Positions 7,363 through 15,070 of a stretch of DNA of 41,344 nt are shown piece after piece. The notes under the pieces were generated by a model. That model was given only the letters and a program-made list of their open reading frames with translations. It was not told where the DNA came from and searched no databases. Origin of the DNA: a virus. The position numbers and the translations under genes were made by a program. Where the stretch lies: positions 1-41,344 of the IMG/VR virus record IMGVR_UViG_3300042981_000127; one strand, given 5' to 3'. How positions within the stretch are numbered: position 1 is the first letter of the stretch; each line of letters begins with the position of its first letter.

Positions 7363-8242
7363 AGACATTGTCCGTCAGCTCCAGGCGCGACCCTCTGTCG
7401 TTAGCACGCCGATCGACGTGCCGGTGGAGGACGCGCCAAGCCCGGCCGGCTCGTTCATCCGGCTGATTGTGCCCGACACCCACGGGGAGCACATCGACTG
7501 GCTGGCCGCGAACGCTATGGTCCGAGACGTCGAAAAGCTTTCCCCCGAAATCCGGGAGGTGGTGTGGCTTGGAGACCATCTGGACTGTGGAGGTACATTC
7601 AACGCCCACCAGAGGATTTACACCCACGAGCTTACCGAGAGCTACGCGGCGGACGTGGCTGCGGCGGGCCGCCTGATTCGGATGATCCGGGAGCGCACCC
7701 CATGCGCGGCCCACCACTACCTGGAGGGGAACCACGAGGCGCACGTGGAACGCTTCCTGGCTCGGAGTTTTTCGAGTTTCAAAGACGCCGAATTCCTGCT
7801 CGATCTGATCGGGCCGCGCAATGTCCTGAAGCTGGACGAGCTGGATATTCACTATTACAGGGCCAGCCAGCTTCACATGGGGTTGACGGTTCCCGGGACG
7901 ATCAAGCTCGGGCGCGTCTTCTTCACACACGGATTCGCCCACTCGAAAAACGCGGCCGCCACCCACCTGGAGCGCGTGGGAGATAACGTGGTGCACGGAC
8001 ATACGCACCGGGCACAGAGCACCGTCAACAGAACGGCCACGAGCTCCGCACAGGGCGCGTGGTGCCCTGGCACGTTGGCCAAGCTCCAGCCGCTATACCG
8101 GCACACGAGCCCCACGAGCTGGAGCCACGGCTACGCCTTCGAATTCGTGGAGGCTGACGGCCGGTTTACTCACCTGAATATTCCTGTTTTCGCTGATGGT
8201 AGATCCGGCTTGCTCCCTTTGCTCCGTGTGTTAGGCTACTAA
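7349..8242 (+). CDS. Calcineurin-like metallophosphoesterase
   Basis: A 297-aa metallophosphoesterase with the full set of metal-binding motifs: D43-x-H45 (PDTHGE), G75-D-x-x-D79, G127-N-H129-E and H216-G-H-x-H220, with H194 also present. The start is TTG at 7349, chosen because GGAGG stands 8 nt in front and the reading frame continues without another good start. It overlaps the RuvC-like gene. Phage members of this class act as nucleic acid or nucleotide phosphatases, DNA end-processing nucleases (Mre11/SbcD-like) or cyclic nucleotide phosphodiesterases; the sequence does not decide between them. It is the last long gene of the + strand operon. Confidence 0.85.
   Translation: MQTLEDIVRQLQARPSVVSTPIDVPVEDAPSPAGSFIRLIVPDTHGEHIDWLAANAMVRDVEKLSPEIREVVWLGDHLDCGGTFNAHQRIYTHELTESYAADVAAAGRLIRMIRERTPCAAHHYLEGNHEAHVERFLARSFSSFKDAEFLLDLIGPRNVLKLDELDIHYYRASQLHMGLTVPGTIKLGRVFFTHGFAHSKNAAATHLERVGDNVVHGHTHRAQSTVNRTATSSAQGAWCPGTLAKLQPLYRHTSPTSWSHGYAFEFVEADGRFTHLNIPVFADGRSGLLPLLRVLGY
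8210..8237 (+). promoter_or_regulatory. Promoter with TAGGCT -10 box
   Basis: TTGCTC at 8210-8215 and TAGGCT at 8232-8237 are 16 nt apart. The -10 context GTGTTAGGCT is shared with two other sites (8399-8427 and 18813-18840). It lies in the 3' end of the phosphoesterase gene, and the first ATG is 4 nt after the -10 box. The -35 box is weaker than in the other copies. Confidence 0.45.
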
Positions 8243-8373
8243 TGCACTCGGAGGACCTGAATTCCCCTAAGTTAGTCGACGCTGGGTCTACAACAGAGCC
8301 TGGCCGGCGGCCGCCGGTCTGGGGCAGCGTCAAGAGACCCTCTCGCCCGGTGCGTCAAGCCGGGCGGCACTAA
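8242..8373 (+). CDS. Possible 43-aa leaderless ORF
   Basis: A short frame from ATG 8242 (overlapping the phosphoesterase stop as TAATG) to TAA 8371-8373. The product begins MHSEDLNSPK and is Arg/Pro-rich at its C-terminus. No Shine-Dalgarno is present, but the ATG is 4 nt beyond a TAGGCT promoter box. The same DNA can form GC-rich hairpins (around 8305-8320 and 8345-8370) followed by a T stretch at 8391-8397, so a small RNA is an equally good reading. Confidence 0.3.
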   Translation: MHSEDLNSPKLVDAGSTTEPGRRPPVWGSVKRPSRPVRQAGRH

Positions 8374-8398
8374 CGGACCTGTGCGCGTCAGTTTTTCC

Positions 8399-8427
8399 TC
8401 GACCGTTTTTCAGGGACGTGTTAGGCT
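8399..8427 (+). promoter_or_regulatory. Repeated promoter motif in front of 84-aa gene
   Basis: TCGACC at 8399-8404, a 17-nt spacer and TAGGCT at 8422-8427. Compared with 18813-18840, the blocks GACCGTTTTTC and GACGTGTTAGGCTC are nearly identical. The downstream ATG (8434) begins 6 nt after the -10 box, about where transcription should start, so the mRNA would have almost no leader. Confidence 0.7.
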
Positions 8428-8433
8428 CTGATC

Positions 8434-8688
8434 ATGAATAAGCCCGACGCCGCAACTCTCGCCCGCGAAACCCTCTATATCTGCCAGCCCGATGGCTACA
8501 CGGCCTTTCGGTGCACCACTGTCCCAACCCAGGACGAGTTGAAGCTGATCGGCTTCGTTCGCGTGGTGTTTAAGCCCGTGAAGCTCCGCCCGCCCGTGTG
8601 TCCGGTGAACGGGGCGGAGCTTGGGGACGAGCCCTACTATACGCGCCTCCCCCACCGTCCGGACGGGACGCGGCTGAAGTTCGGCTAA
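8434..8688 (+). CDS. 84-aa protein from a probably leaderless mRNA
   Basis: Starts MNKPDAATLARETLYI. It holds two Cys residues near the N-terminal third (ICQPDGYTAFRC) and a third in PPVCPVNG, which could form a small metal site, but no family is recognised. It has its own promoter and no Shine-Dalgarno. It ends exactly next to the end of the terminase gene, which comes from the other strand (8688/8689). It is a moron-like unit at the point where early and late transcription meet. Confidence 0.6.
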   Translation: MNKPDAATLARETLYICQPDGYTAFRCTTVPTQDELKLIGFVRVVFKPVKLRPPVCPVNGAELGDEPYYTRLPHRPDGTRLKFG

Positions 8689-10170
8689 TCACCGTCGGCC
8701 GCGGTTCAGGGCATCTCGTTTGCGCTGGGCCGCGGCTTGTTTTTCGCGCTCTTGCTGGCTGGCGATTCGCTCTTCTGTCACTGGGATGTAGGTCTCGATT
8801 ATGCCGTAACCGAAGGCATCGGCGCAGTGGTCCGCCTGGCGTCCGTCGTGGTCGTCCCGGTCCTCGTTCCAGACCAGGTAACCCAGCTCTTCACCGAGGC
8901 AAGCCGCGTCTTCATACACGAAGATATGGCCAATCGCGAATAGATCATTAATCGTGTGGATCCGCGCGCGCTTAACGCCCATTCCCGACTTCTGCGCCGG
9001 CATCATAGGCACGCCGAAAGAGCCGGCAAAGCTCTCCACCACCTGGAGCGATGCTCCGCCGCCGGAGTCGCCCACGATCGTCCCGACGCTGTAGAGGGTC
9101 TGGAGCTCCCGGATCTTCTCCGCCAGCTTGTCGAGCGGCCAGTGTTGGCGCTTGCAGGCATAGACGACGTGAACCCGCTCGCCTTTCAGAACCTTGATCG
9201 AGCCGTCCTCTTGCGGGTAATGTTCCTCAAACGGCACAAGCCTAAGGATCACGATCGCGGTGTGGTCGTGCCACCCGAAGTCAACGGCCATGACGCAGCG
9301 GCCACCCCACGGCGCGGAGCTCTGCGGAAGAATAATCTTCCCGAAGCTGGAGTAGCAACGGAGCTCGGACGGGAGGCACCATTGGGCCAAGACCTCACGG
9401 CGGAACCGGCTGTCCTCCCGGCTGATATAGAGCTTGTTCTCCAGGTCTTCTTCGATCGAAGCCTCGGCCCTGGACATGGTCCGGCCCTTGTAGATGGCCG
9501 GAGCCTGAAAGATCGGGTTGTCGAAGATCAGCCCAAAGTGGCGGGAGGCGCCGTACATAGGGGAACCGTCGGGCCCGTTTTGGGTGGTGCACTGCCACCA
9601 GAAGTCCGGCTCCGACTCGGCATCGTTGCCCGGCACGGGACCAGGAGTGCCGGAGAGACTGACGCCCGAGCCTGGCTCGCCGCGGTGCTTGCGCAACGCT
9701 TCCCACGCGCAAGATATAACCGCCTCTTTTAGAATTGAGGTCCGGGGGACGCCGCATTCGTCAAAATAGGCGGCCAAGAGGTCCTCCCCGCGGAGCTTCT
9801 GGATCTCGGCTACGTTGCTCATTCCCATGAGGCGCACGGCCCCGCCGGTCGGGAACGCTATGGTATCGCCCACGTGGCGGAACTGGAGCCCGCAGTCCCG
9901 CTGGAGCTGGCGCAAGATGGGGAGTAGAATCTCCCCCGCGCGCGTGATCGTCGGGGCAACGTAGGCCTGCATGGTGCCGGGCCGGGCGTTCTCGATCATC
10001 CGAGTCGCCACGGCCTCGGTCTTTCCGTGCCGGCGGCCCGCCAAGTAGGTAATCAGCGCGGCCCGGTCGCGGATGTAACTACGCTGGATCTGGCTCGCTC
10101 GCATCAGCAAGCGCGGGTTGGTCCCCCCCTGCTGGCGCGAGATCGAGCCGCTGAACGCTGAGTGCAGCAT
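8689..10170 (-). CDS. terL: Large terminase subunit
   Basis: A 493-aa packaging motor. The ATPase part has Walker A (AGRRHGKT, residues 44-51) and Walker B (YFDE, acids D137 and E138), followed by the SLSGTPG coupling motif near 171-177. The nuclease part has D297 (MAVDFGW), D368 (VGDSGG) and D451 (HCADAFGY), the RNase H-like metal site. It translocates DNA into proheads and cuts concatemers. The start at 10170 overlaps the small subunit gene by 92 bp; a later Met (residue 23) is a possible start. It is the last gene of the late operon. The C-terminal tail is rich in Glu, Lys and Arg. Confidence 0.95.
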   Translation of the reverse strand: MLHSAFSGSISRQQGGTNPRLLMRASQIQRSYIRDRAALITYLAGRRHGKTEAVATRMIENARPGTMQAYVAPTITRAGEILLPILRQLQRDCGLQFRHVGDTIAFPTGGAVRLMGMSNVAEIQKLRGEDLLAAYFDECGVPRTSILKEAVISCAWEALRKHRGEPGSGVSLSGTPGPVPGNDAESEPDFWWQCTTQNGPDGSPMYGASRHFGLIFDNPIFQAPAIYKGRTMSRAEASIEEDLENKLYISREDSRFRREVLAQWCLPSELRCYSSFGKIILPQSSAPWGGRCVMAVDFGWHDHTAIVILRLVPFEEHYPQEDGSIKVLKGERVHVVYACKRQHWPLDKLAEKIRELQTLYSVGTIVGDSGGGASLQVVESFAGSFGVPMMPAQKSGMGVKRARIHTINDLFAIGHIFVYEDAACLGEELGYLVWNEDRDDHDGRQADHCADAFGYGIIETYIPVTEERIASQQEREKQAAAQRKRDALNRGRR

Positions 10171-10711
10171 GCGACCATCCGTTCGCGACGAGGGCCTCCA
10201 GGATCTCCGGTGGGAGCTCGTTGGGGCGGGAAAAGAGATCCATGTAGACGATCGGCGCGTCCTCCGCGCCTGGGTCGACTTTCCAGACGTCGGCCTCGAT
10301 CATGCGCTGGATCTCGCTCTGCGCTGACACGTTAGCCGGGATGACCTTTTCCTTGACCTCCACCAGGCGCGGCTCCGCGCCAGGAACGTCCGGGTCAGGT
10401 CGGAGGACCCGTTCTACCACAGTCCCTCCGGTGGCCGCCTTTTCGAGCCGCCGGAAGTTCCGCGCCTCGGCCGCGGCGATCAGCTCCCGAATGCGAACGG
10501 ACGTGTCCACCCAAAGCGGATCGGCTCCAGGGAGCGATCCACGCTTCACGATATAGCGGAGCTCGGACGGGTGAATGGCAACGGCCTTGGCCGCCGCGTT
10601 CAGACTCAGGGGAGTCTTTTTGACGGCGGCCACGATCCGTTTCGCCAGCTCTGGAGTGAGATCGCCCGCGTTCGTCCGAAGCCCGCCGTTTGCGCGCTTC
10701 TGGATGGCCAC
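10079..10711 (-). CDS. terS: Small terminase subunit
   Basis: A 210-aa protein with an N-terminal helix-turn-helix region (LSLNAAAKAVAIHPSELRYI), a central helical part for oligomer formation and an acidic Pro-rich tail. This architecture, and a position directly upstream of and overlapping the large subunit gene, fit the DNA-recognition subunit of terminase. The start is GTG 10711, directly after the stop of the GroES-like gene. There is no direct family motif, so the call rests on order and layout. Confidence 0.7.
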   Translation of the reverse strand: MAIQKRANGGLRTNAGDLTPELAKRIVAAVKKTPLSLNAAAKAVAIHPSELRYIVKRGSLPGADPLWVDTSVRIRELIAAAEARNFRRLEKAATGGTVVERVLRPDPDVPGAEPRLVEVKEKVIPANVSAQSEIQRMIEADVWKVDPGAEDAPIVYMDLFSRPNELPPEILEALVANGWSHAALSVQRLDLAPAGGDQPALADASEPDPA

Positions 10712-11416
10712 TTAGGCCTCCGGGGTGAGGCCGAACTGGATGTCTTCGAACGGCACTAGCCGGAAGAACTGACCGAAGCGCCGGAAGCGACATGAAGCCA
10801 GCGGGTTGAAGCCCACCAGCTCCCCGCGCTTCTGGCTTGGCTGCCAAAGCCGGGGGTTCAGCTTCACTCGGCCGTGCCGGTCCGTCTCCCAGTGTCCACC
10901 CCCGGTGTGCATGACCCGCTCCAGACATACACGCACGATCCCGTCCGTGCCACTGTCGACCGGAAAGCCATCCGACAAGTATTGCTCAGGCATCGGCAGC
11001 CCGCCGTGCATGTGCCGCTCGAAGGCGTCACGATCCTGGCGCGTCAGCACGTAATCGTTGATCGCCTCGATCGACTCCGTGGGCTTGCCGAAGTCTCGCA
11101 CCACGCCCGCCAGGCCGGCGAACTTGATCATGAGGCCGATCTCCTGGTCCAGGACGATCACCTTGGACGTGCCCCAGAGCGGCAAGCACACGATGTCACC
11201 CACCGAGACGCCTTTCAGGTCCGGGCATGCCTCCGAGCCGGGGCCAATCGAGATGACCTCGCACACGGCCGTTGCGCTCTTGTCTTGGAGGTTCATGCCA
11301 TCGGAGCTGGTCAGCGCAGAGTCGGGCGCAAAGATCACGTCCGAGGCCCACTTTCGATCCAGGTCCTCCCGTGGGCGGAGATAGACCATGTCCTCGTATG
11401 CGCACACCTGGCCCAT
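10712..11416 (-). CDS. Tandem GroES-like (Cpn10) co-chaperonin
   Basis: A 234-aa protein that reads as two Cpn10 domains. Domain 1 (about 9-106): a first strand MVYLRPRED, a GIVLP-like segment (DVIFAPDSAL), VCEVISIGPG, then VSVGDIVCLPLWG and EIGLMI in the same order as GroES. Domain 2 (about 119-231): NDYVLTRQD, GGLPMPE, GIVRVCLE, KRGELVGFNPLAS, and FFRLVPFEDI, like the final strand of GroES. Co-chaperonins cap GroEL during folding; T4 Gp31 does this for its capsid protein. The gene starts at the scaffold stop (TAATG) with GGGAGG in front and lies next to head genes, which suits capsid folding with host GroEL. No GroEL gene is present. Confidence 0.7.
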   Translation of the reverse strand: MGQVCAYEDMVYLRPREDLDRKWASDVIFAPDSALTSSDGMNLQDKSATAVCEVISIGPGSEACPDLKGVSVGDIVCLPLWGTSKVIVLDQEIGLMIKFAGLAGVVRDFGKPTESIEAINDYVLTRQDRDAFERHMHGGLPMPEQYLSDGFPVDSGTDGIVRVCLERVMHTGGGHWETDRHGRVKLNPRLWQPSQKRGELVGFNPLASCRFRRFGQFFRLVPFEDIQFGLTPEA

Positions 11417-12504
11417 TAACGGCCTCCCTTCCGGCGCATCCGGCGTTCGCCCGAGCGCGTTGCTTCCTTGGCCTCTTTCAGCACCCTGGCGAATTCCGCG
11501 GCCTCGGCGGCCTCCCGCTCCGCAGCCGTCTGTGGCTTGGCGGGCTTTCGCACGGGCGCCAGCTCTTCCCGCTTGCCGGCCTTCCCCGTCTTGCCGGTCT
11601 TCCCCGCGGGGAGCTTGCCTCCGAACGCCGCTGCAATCTTGGCATGCTTGGCCTTGACTTGCGCGTATGCCTGTTTGACCGTCAGGCCATAGCCTGTGCC
11701 GTCGTAGCTAGCGGCTACCAGCTGGTAGATCTCTTCGGCCGCGCCATCGATCTTGGCCAACGGCGTGGTTTTCAAAAGCCCGCCAACGCGGGCGAGCTCG
11801 GCCGTCTTTTGCGCCTCGGCCTGTGCCTTGATCTGGTCTTCCTTGGCGCTGTTCTCGCGATCCTGGATCTCCTTTCGGAGCTTCACGATCTCGACTTGCT
11901 CGGGGGAGAGGCCCTTGGCCGCGCGGGCGACGGTGGCCACGACATTCTCGAAAGTGTCCTCGCACATCAGCTCGATCGCCGCGCGCAGGTTCATCGGGTT
12001 ACCGTCCTTGTAGGCCCGGAAGCCCGCAACGATCGGCCCGTACGTCTGTTCTGCGGCCGCCTGAAGCCGCTCGGCTTGGGTTTTGGCCGCGGCGCCTTCC
12101 TTAGATAGCTTGGTGGCGTCCGCTAGGCCCTTGCGCATCGCGGTGAACTGGCGCGCGTTGATCTTGAAGATCTTCGGGTCGACTCCTAGACGCTTGCACG
12201 CGGCTTTGATGTCTCCCGCCTCGAACAGCTTTTTGGCTGCGGCCTCGTCCTCGGTGAGCTCTTCTCCCTCGTCCTCGTCTTCCTCCAGCTCGTCTTCCTC
12301 GTCCTCGGGCTCTTCCTCGTCGCTCTCGTCCTCGTCGGGCTCCGTGGGGTCTTCCTCGTCCTCGTCTTCCGGGTCGGTGGACGTATCACCTTCCGGAGCG
12401 GCCCCATTGTCGTCCGAATCCTCGTCGACCTCGGGGGCTTCGAGCTCTGCAACCAGCGCGGCAAACTCCGCGGCTTCGGCTGCCTCGTCTACTTTCAATA
12501 CCAT
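11416..12504 (-). CDS. Capsid scaffolding protein
   Basis: A 362-aa protein with an extremely acidic N-terminal third (long runs of Asp and Glu between about residues 24 and 82), a helical middle with coiled-coil character and a basic C-terminus ending RRMRRKGGR. Acidic-to-basic polarity of this kind is characteristic of phage scaffolding proteins, which guide prohead assembly with the basic C-terminal helix binding the capsid protein. ATG 12504 has AAGGAG in front. It lies directly downstream of the portal gene, as in many podoviruses, but about 18 kb from the capsid gene. Confidence 0.82.
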   Translation of the reverse strand: MVLKVDEAAEAAEFAALVAELEAPEVDEDSDDNGAAPEGDTSTDPEDEDEEDPTEPDEDESDEEEPEDEEDELEEDEDEGEELTEDEAAAKKLFEAGDIKAACKRLGVDPKIFKINARQFTAMRKGLADATKLSKEGAAAKTQAERLQAAAEQTYGPIVAGFRAYKDGNPMNLRAAIELMCEDTFENVVATVARAAKGLSPEQVEIVKLRKEIQDRENSAKEDQIKAQAEAQKTAELARVGGLLKTTPLAKIDGAAEEIYQLVAASYDGTGYGLTVKQAYAQVKAKHAKIAAAFGGKLPAGKTGKTGKAGKREELAPVRKPAKPQTAAEREAAEAAEFARVLKEAKEATRSGERRMRRKGGR

Positions 12505-12515
12505 GTGTTTTCTCC

Positions 12516-12545
12516 TTGCACTCAATGGGGAAAAGCACCAAGCTC
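12516..12545 (+). promoter_or_regulatory. Possible promoter of the + strand micro-genes
   Basis: TTGCAC at 12516-12521, an 18-nt spacer and AAGCTC at 12540-12545, with ATG 5 nt later. The -10 box is poor on its own; the case rests on having the same order and distance to the ATG as the copies at 8422 and 18835. It overlaps the ribosome-binding site of the oppositely directed scaffold gene. Confidence 0.3.
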
Positions 12546-12550
12546 GGGGT

Positions 12551-12655
12551 ATGGCGACTTTCCTAGTGTGTTTGGTGTTGGGGCCGCTGGCCTTATCGTT
12601 AGGTTTAACCCTCGCCGCAGCCTTCCTCGCCGGCGTGATTCGGGGGCTCAAGTGA
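12551..12655 (+). CDS. 34-aa membrane peptide, antisense to the late operon
   Basis: Starts MATFLVCLVLGPLAL and is almost entirely one hydrophobic helix with a basic end (GVIRGLK). It sits in the gap between scaffold start and portal stop, on the opposite strand. There is no Shine-Dalgarno; the ATG is 5 nt after a weak -10 box. Its stop overlaps the GTG of the next small gene (GTGA). It could be a small membrane toxin-like or holin-like peptide; the role is unknown. Confidence 0.4.
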   Translation: MATFLVCLVLGPLALSLGLTLAAAFLAGVIRGLK

Positions 12656-12807
12656 TTGAGCGCTACGACCTGGACCTAGGTATCGAGGATTTGGATCTCG
12701 AATCGACGATTGCGCTGGTGGCGCTCACCGACTTGTGGACGGCTCGCCGCCGGCTCCGAGAACGGTGGATGGCTAGACGGGCGCTACAGGCGGTGCGCCT
12801 GAAGTAG
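12652..12807 (+). CDS. 51-aa helical protein, antisense to the late operon
   Basis: GTG 12652 overlaps the stop of the membrane peptide in front. The product starts MIERYDLDLGIEDL (acidic half) and ends with a strongly basic helix (RRRLRERWMARR). It overlaps the 3' end of the portal gene on the other strand by 35 bp. No family is recognised. It forms a two-gene unit with the preceding membrane peptide. Confidence 0.4.
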   Translation: MIERYDLDLGIEDLDLESTIALVALTDLWTARRRLRERWMARRALQAVRLK

Positions 12808-14686
12808 GCACGGCCGCGGCGGCCAGCGCAGCGTCAGGGCTCGGCCCCGCGCCGGCGCCCAACGCGCCCTGGCTGGCCGCGCTCCCCGCGCCCGAGCTCT
12901 CGATAAACGCCTGGACCTCGTCCAGAAACCTCGTGAAGAAGCCAAGTCGCTCGTCCGGAAGACCTTTCGTGCGGGCGATCAACATGGCCTGTGCAACCAT
13001 TCGCGCCGCGCTCTGCAGATCCATCCACTGGACGGGGCCCTGATACTCCACCGAATCAGCGTGCATCCACTTATCGATCTGACGCTCCAGCCAGTTGTCC
13101 TGCGCCACGGCCAGCGACGATCGCGCCTTCGCGTCGAAGTCTTGCTGGAAGCTCAAGAGCTCCGCGCCGGTAATTAGCCCAGCGTCGAAGGCTTGATCCA
13201 TGCGCTCCAGACGAGCCTTCGGAGACTGCTTGTCCTCCGAGACGGGGGCGATCGAGACAGTGTAGCGATCAAGATCCAGATCCAGATCCGCCAGCTTGAC
13301 TTCCTCGACATAATCGCCTTTCGCGTAAACGCGCGCATATTCCGGATCTTTCTCCAGCTGGTCTTGGAGACACCACACGATCACGCGCGCGGAGCTCGTG
13401 GTGCGACAGTCGATCAGCCGGCGTTCATTGTCGGCAAACCTCTCGGTGAAGAGTGCGGCCACCATGTTCTCGTGTTTACCGGAGGTCGTCCCCACGGCGC
13501 GCTTGGCGCTGGTGTGCTGGTCCGACACACCGCTGATATCGTGCGCGCCCTGCTCGTGGAAAAGCAGAAGCTCCACCGATTGCTCGTTATACTTCGGCGG
13601 CATGACCACCTGAAAGGCGCTGGCCATGTCGGCCGTGCCGGTGATCTCCACGAACTGCCAGCCTCGGACCTTGTCCGTGTCGCCCGGCCCCGTCGCGCCT
13701 TTCTTGTGCAGTACGAGGCCTTGCGGGCTGTTGTGCTCCGCATAGTCCACGTCTGCGATGATCTGATTTATGCGGACGCACTGGTTGTAGATGCTCCGCG
13801 TCAGCGACACACCCCAATGACCGTAGAGGCTCCGCTCCCAATCCCACACCACCATCGGCGGGGAGCGTCTGTCATATTTCTTGTTGTCCCGGAGAATCGT
13901 CCCGTCTTTGAGGACGAACATTTCTCGGCCAAAGTGTTTTTTGCCGAGGGCCGAGCGCCAGCCCTGCGCCACGCGCACGCCGCGTTCCGGGGTGAGGTCC
14001 CCCTCCAAATCGCGGATCCCGTCGGGCATCTTCTGCTCGTTCTTCAAGATCTCGTCCTCGAAGTCGGGAAAGCGCGTGATCAGCTCTTCGGCGTTGTACC
14101 AGGCTGTTCGCACCGTGCCGATCACCCGGCCCCAGCGGCCCGAGCGCTCCACCCCCAGCGTCAAGGTGTCGTCCAACTCCGCGATCAACCCGTCCGGCCC
14201 CGCGAAAAAGAACACCGCGAACGAGCCTGTGGCCGCCATGGCCAGCGTGGCCCCGTGCCGAAAGAGCTCGTGGAGGTTCGCGAACGAACCCTGGGGCTGC
14301 TCGTATTCGGCGCACACCAGCCGGTCGAGCCGAACGGCCTTGGTGCGCGTGGTCCAGTCGCCGCCGCTGCTCATGAACTGCGGGAGCGGGCTGTCCTGCG
14401 CGGTAATCTTGGAGACCGCGGTGGAGACGATCGACCGACACGTGTTCCGCACCACGGGCGTCTCCAGCTCTTCGAAAACCTCGTCGTTATCGTGCTCATA
14501 TCCCGACTCGTCGAACGAGAGCAGATTAAGTCCCTCGAACAACGAGGCGAAAAGCAGCGCCTCCCCGCGCCGCGAGCTGTTCAGCTGGATCGCGCGCTCG
14601 CACTCCGAGAGCAGAGCTTGTGCCGCGTCTTCGCCACTCAGCCTGTACCACTGTTCCGCGCACAGGCGCGCGCTCCGCTGGACCAT
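12773..14686 (-). CDS. Portal protein
   Basis: A 637-aa protein of the size and composition of podovirus head-tail connectors. It has a helical N-terminal part, a long beta-rich middle (including YDRRSPPMVVWDWERSLYG), a putative crown/clip region and a Gln/Ala-rich C-terminus with low complexity (GAGSAASQGALGAG). The portal forms the dodecameric DNA entry ring. The assignment rests on length, the general pattern and its position beside scaffold and terminase genes. It starts 3 bases after the 111-aa gene ends. Confidence 0.8.
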   Translation of the reverse strand: MVQRSARLCAEQWYRLSGEDAAQALLSECERAIQLNSSRRGEALLFASLFEGLNLLSFDESGYEHDNDEVFEELETPVVRNTCRSIVSTAVSKITAQDSPLPQFMSSGGDWTTRTKAVRLDRLVCAEYEQPQGSFANLHELFRHGATLAMAATGSFAVFFFAGPDGLIAELDDTLTLGVERSGRWGRVIGTVRTAWYNAEELITRFPDFEDEILKNEQKMPDGIRDLEGDLTPERGVRVAQGWRSALGKKHFGREMFVLKDGTILRDNKKYDRRSPPMVVWDWERSLYGHWGVSLTRSIYNQCVRINQIIADVDYAEHNSPQGLVLHKKGATGPGDTDKVRGWQFVEITGTADMASAFQVVMPPKYNEQSVELLLFHEQGAHDISGVSDQHTSAKRAVGTTSGKHENMVAALFTERFADNERRLIDCRTTSSARVIVWCLQDQLEKDPEYARVYAKGDYVEEVKLADLDLDLDRYTVSIAPVSEDKQSPKARLERMDQAFDAGLITGAELLSFQQDFDAKARSSLAVAQDNWLERQIDKWMHADSVEYQGPVQWMDLQSAARMVAQAMLIARTKGLPDERLGFFTRFLDEVQAFIESSGAGSAASQGALGAGAGPSPDAALAAAAVPTSGAPPVAPV

Positions 14687-14689
14687 GGG

Positions 14690-15025
14690 TTACGCCTCCG
14701 GGTGCCAGGAAACGGTCACGGATGTAACGGTGGTTGTGCTGTCAATCGAAACGATCGTGAAAGGGAGCTCCCCGACGAACGCCGCATCAAACGTGATGCT
14801 GTTCGCGTTTCCGAGAATGTCCTCCCACGCGAACACGTCGGCAGCGGCCGCGTGGACGAAAACGGAGCTGGGCAGGTGGTTGATGTCCGGGGCGGGCGCG
14901 CCGGCGGGGTTGGTCGCCAGCGTGGGTTCTGACTGGTCGCACAACGGGATATCGTTCGTGAAGTCGGTAAACGTCCGAGAGATGCTCGGCGGGTGGAGAT
15001 CGGTGCGTGGAGTGCGGAATGCCAT
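14690..15025 (-). CDS. Small structural protein candidate
   Basis: A 111-aa beta-rich protein starting MAFRTPRTDLHPPS, with a C-terminal Thr/Val-rich strand region (VSIDSTTTVTSVTVSW). GAGG precedes the ATG. It lies between the large ejection protein and the portal. Its size and composition would suit a head decoration or fibre protein, but no family is recognised. Confidence 0.6.
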   Translation of the reverse strand: MAFRTPRTDLHPPSISRTFTDFTNDIPLCDQSEPTLATNPAGAPAPDINHLPSSVFVHAAAADVFAWEDILGNANSITFDAAFVGELPFTIVSIDSTTTVTSVTVSWHPEA

Positions 15026-15041
15026 ACGTTGCTATACCTCT

Positions 15042-15070
15042 ATGGTAACAGGGTTGGGGTGGTTATGCAA
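15042..15070 (-). promoter_or_regulatory. Possible internal late promoter
   Basis: On the - strand TTGCAT (15065-15070) and TACCAT (15042-15047) are 17 nt apart. It overlaps the stop region of the 1,245-aa gene and would give an extra start for the 111-aa gene, portal and scaffold. It is only a consensus match. Confidence 0.3.
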
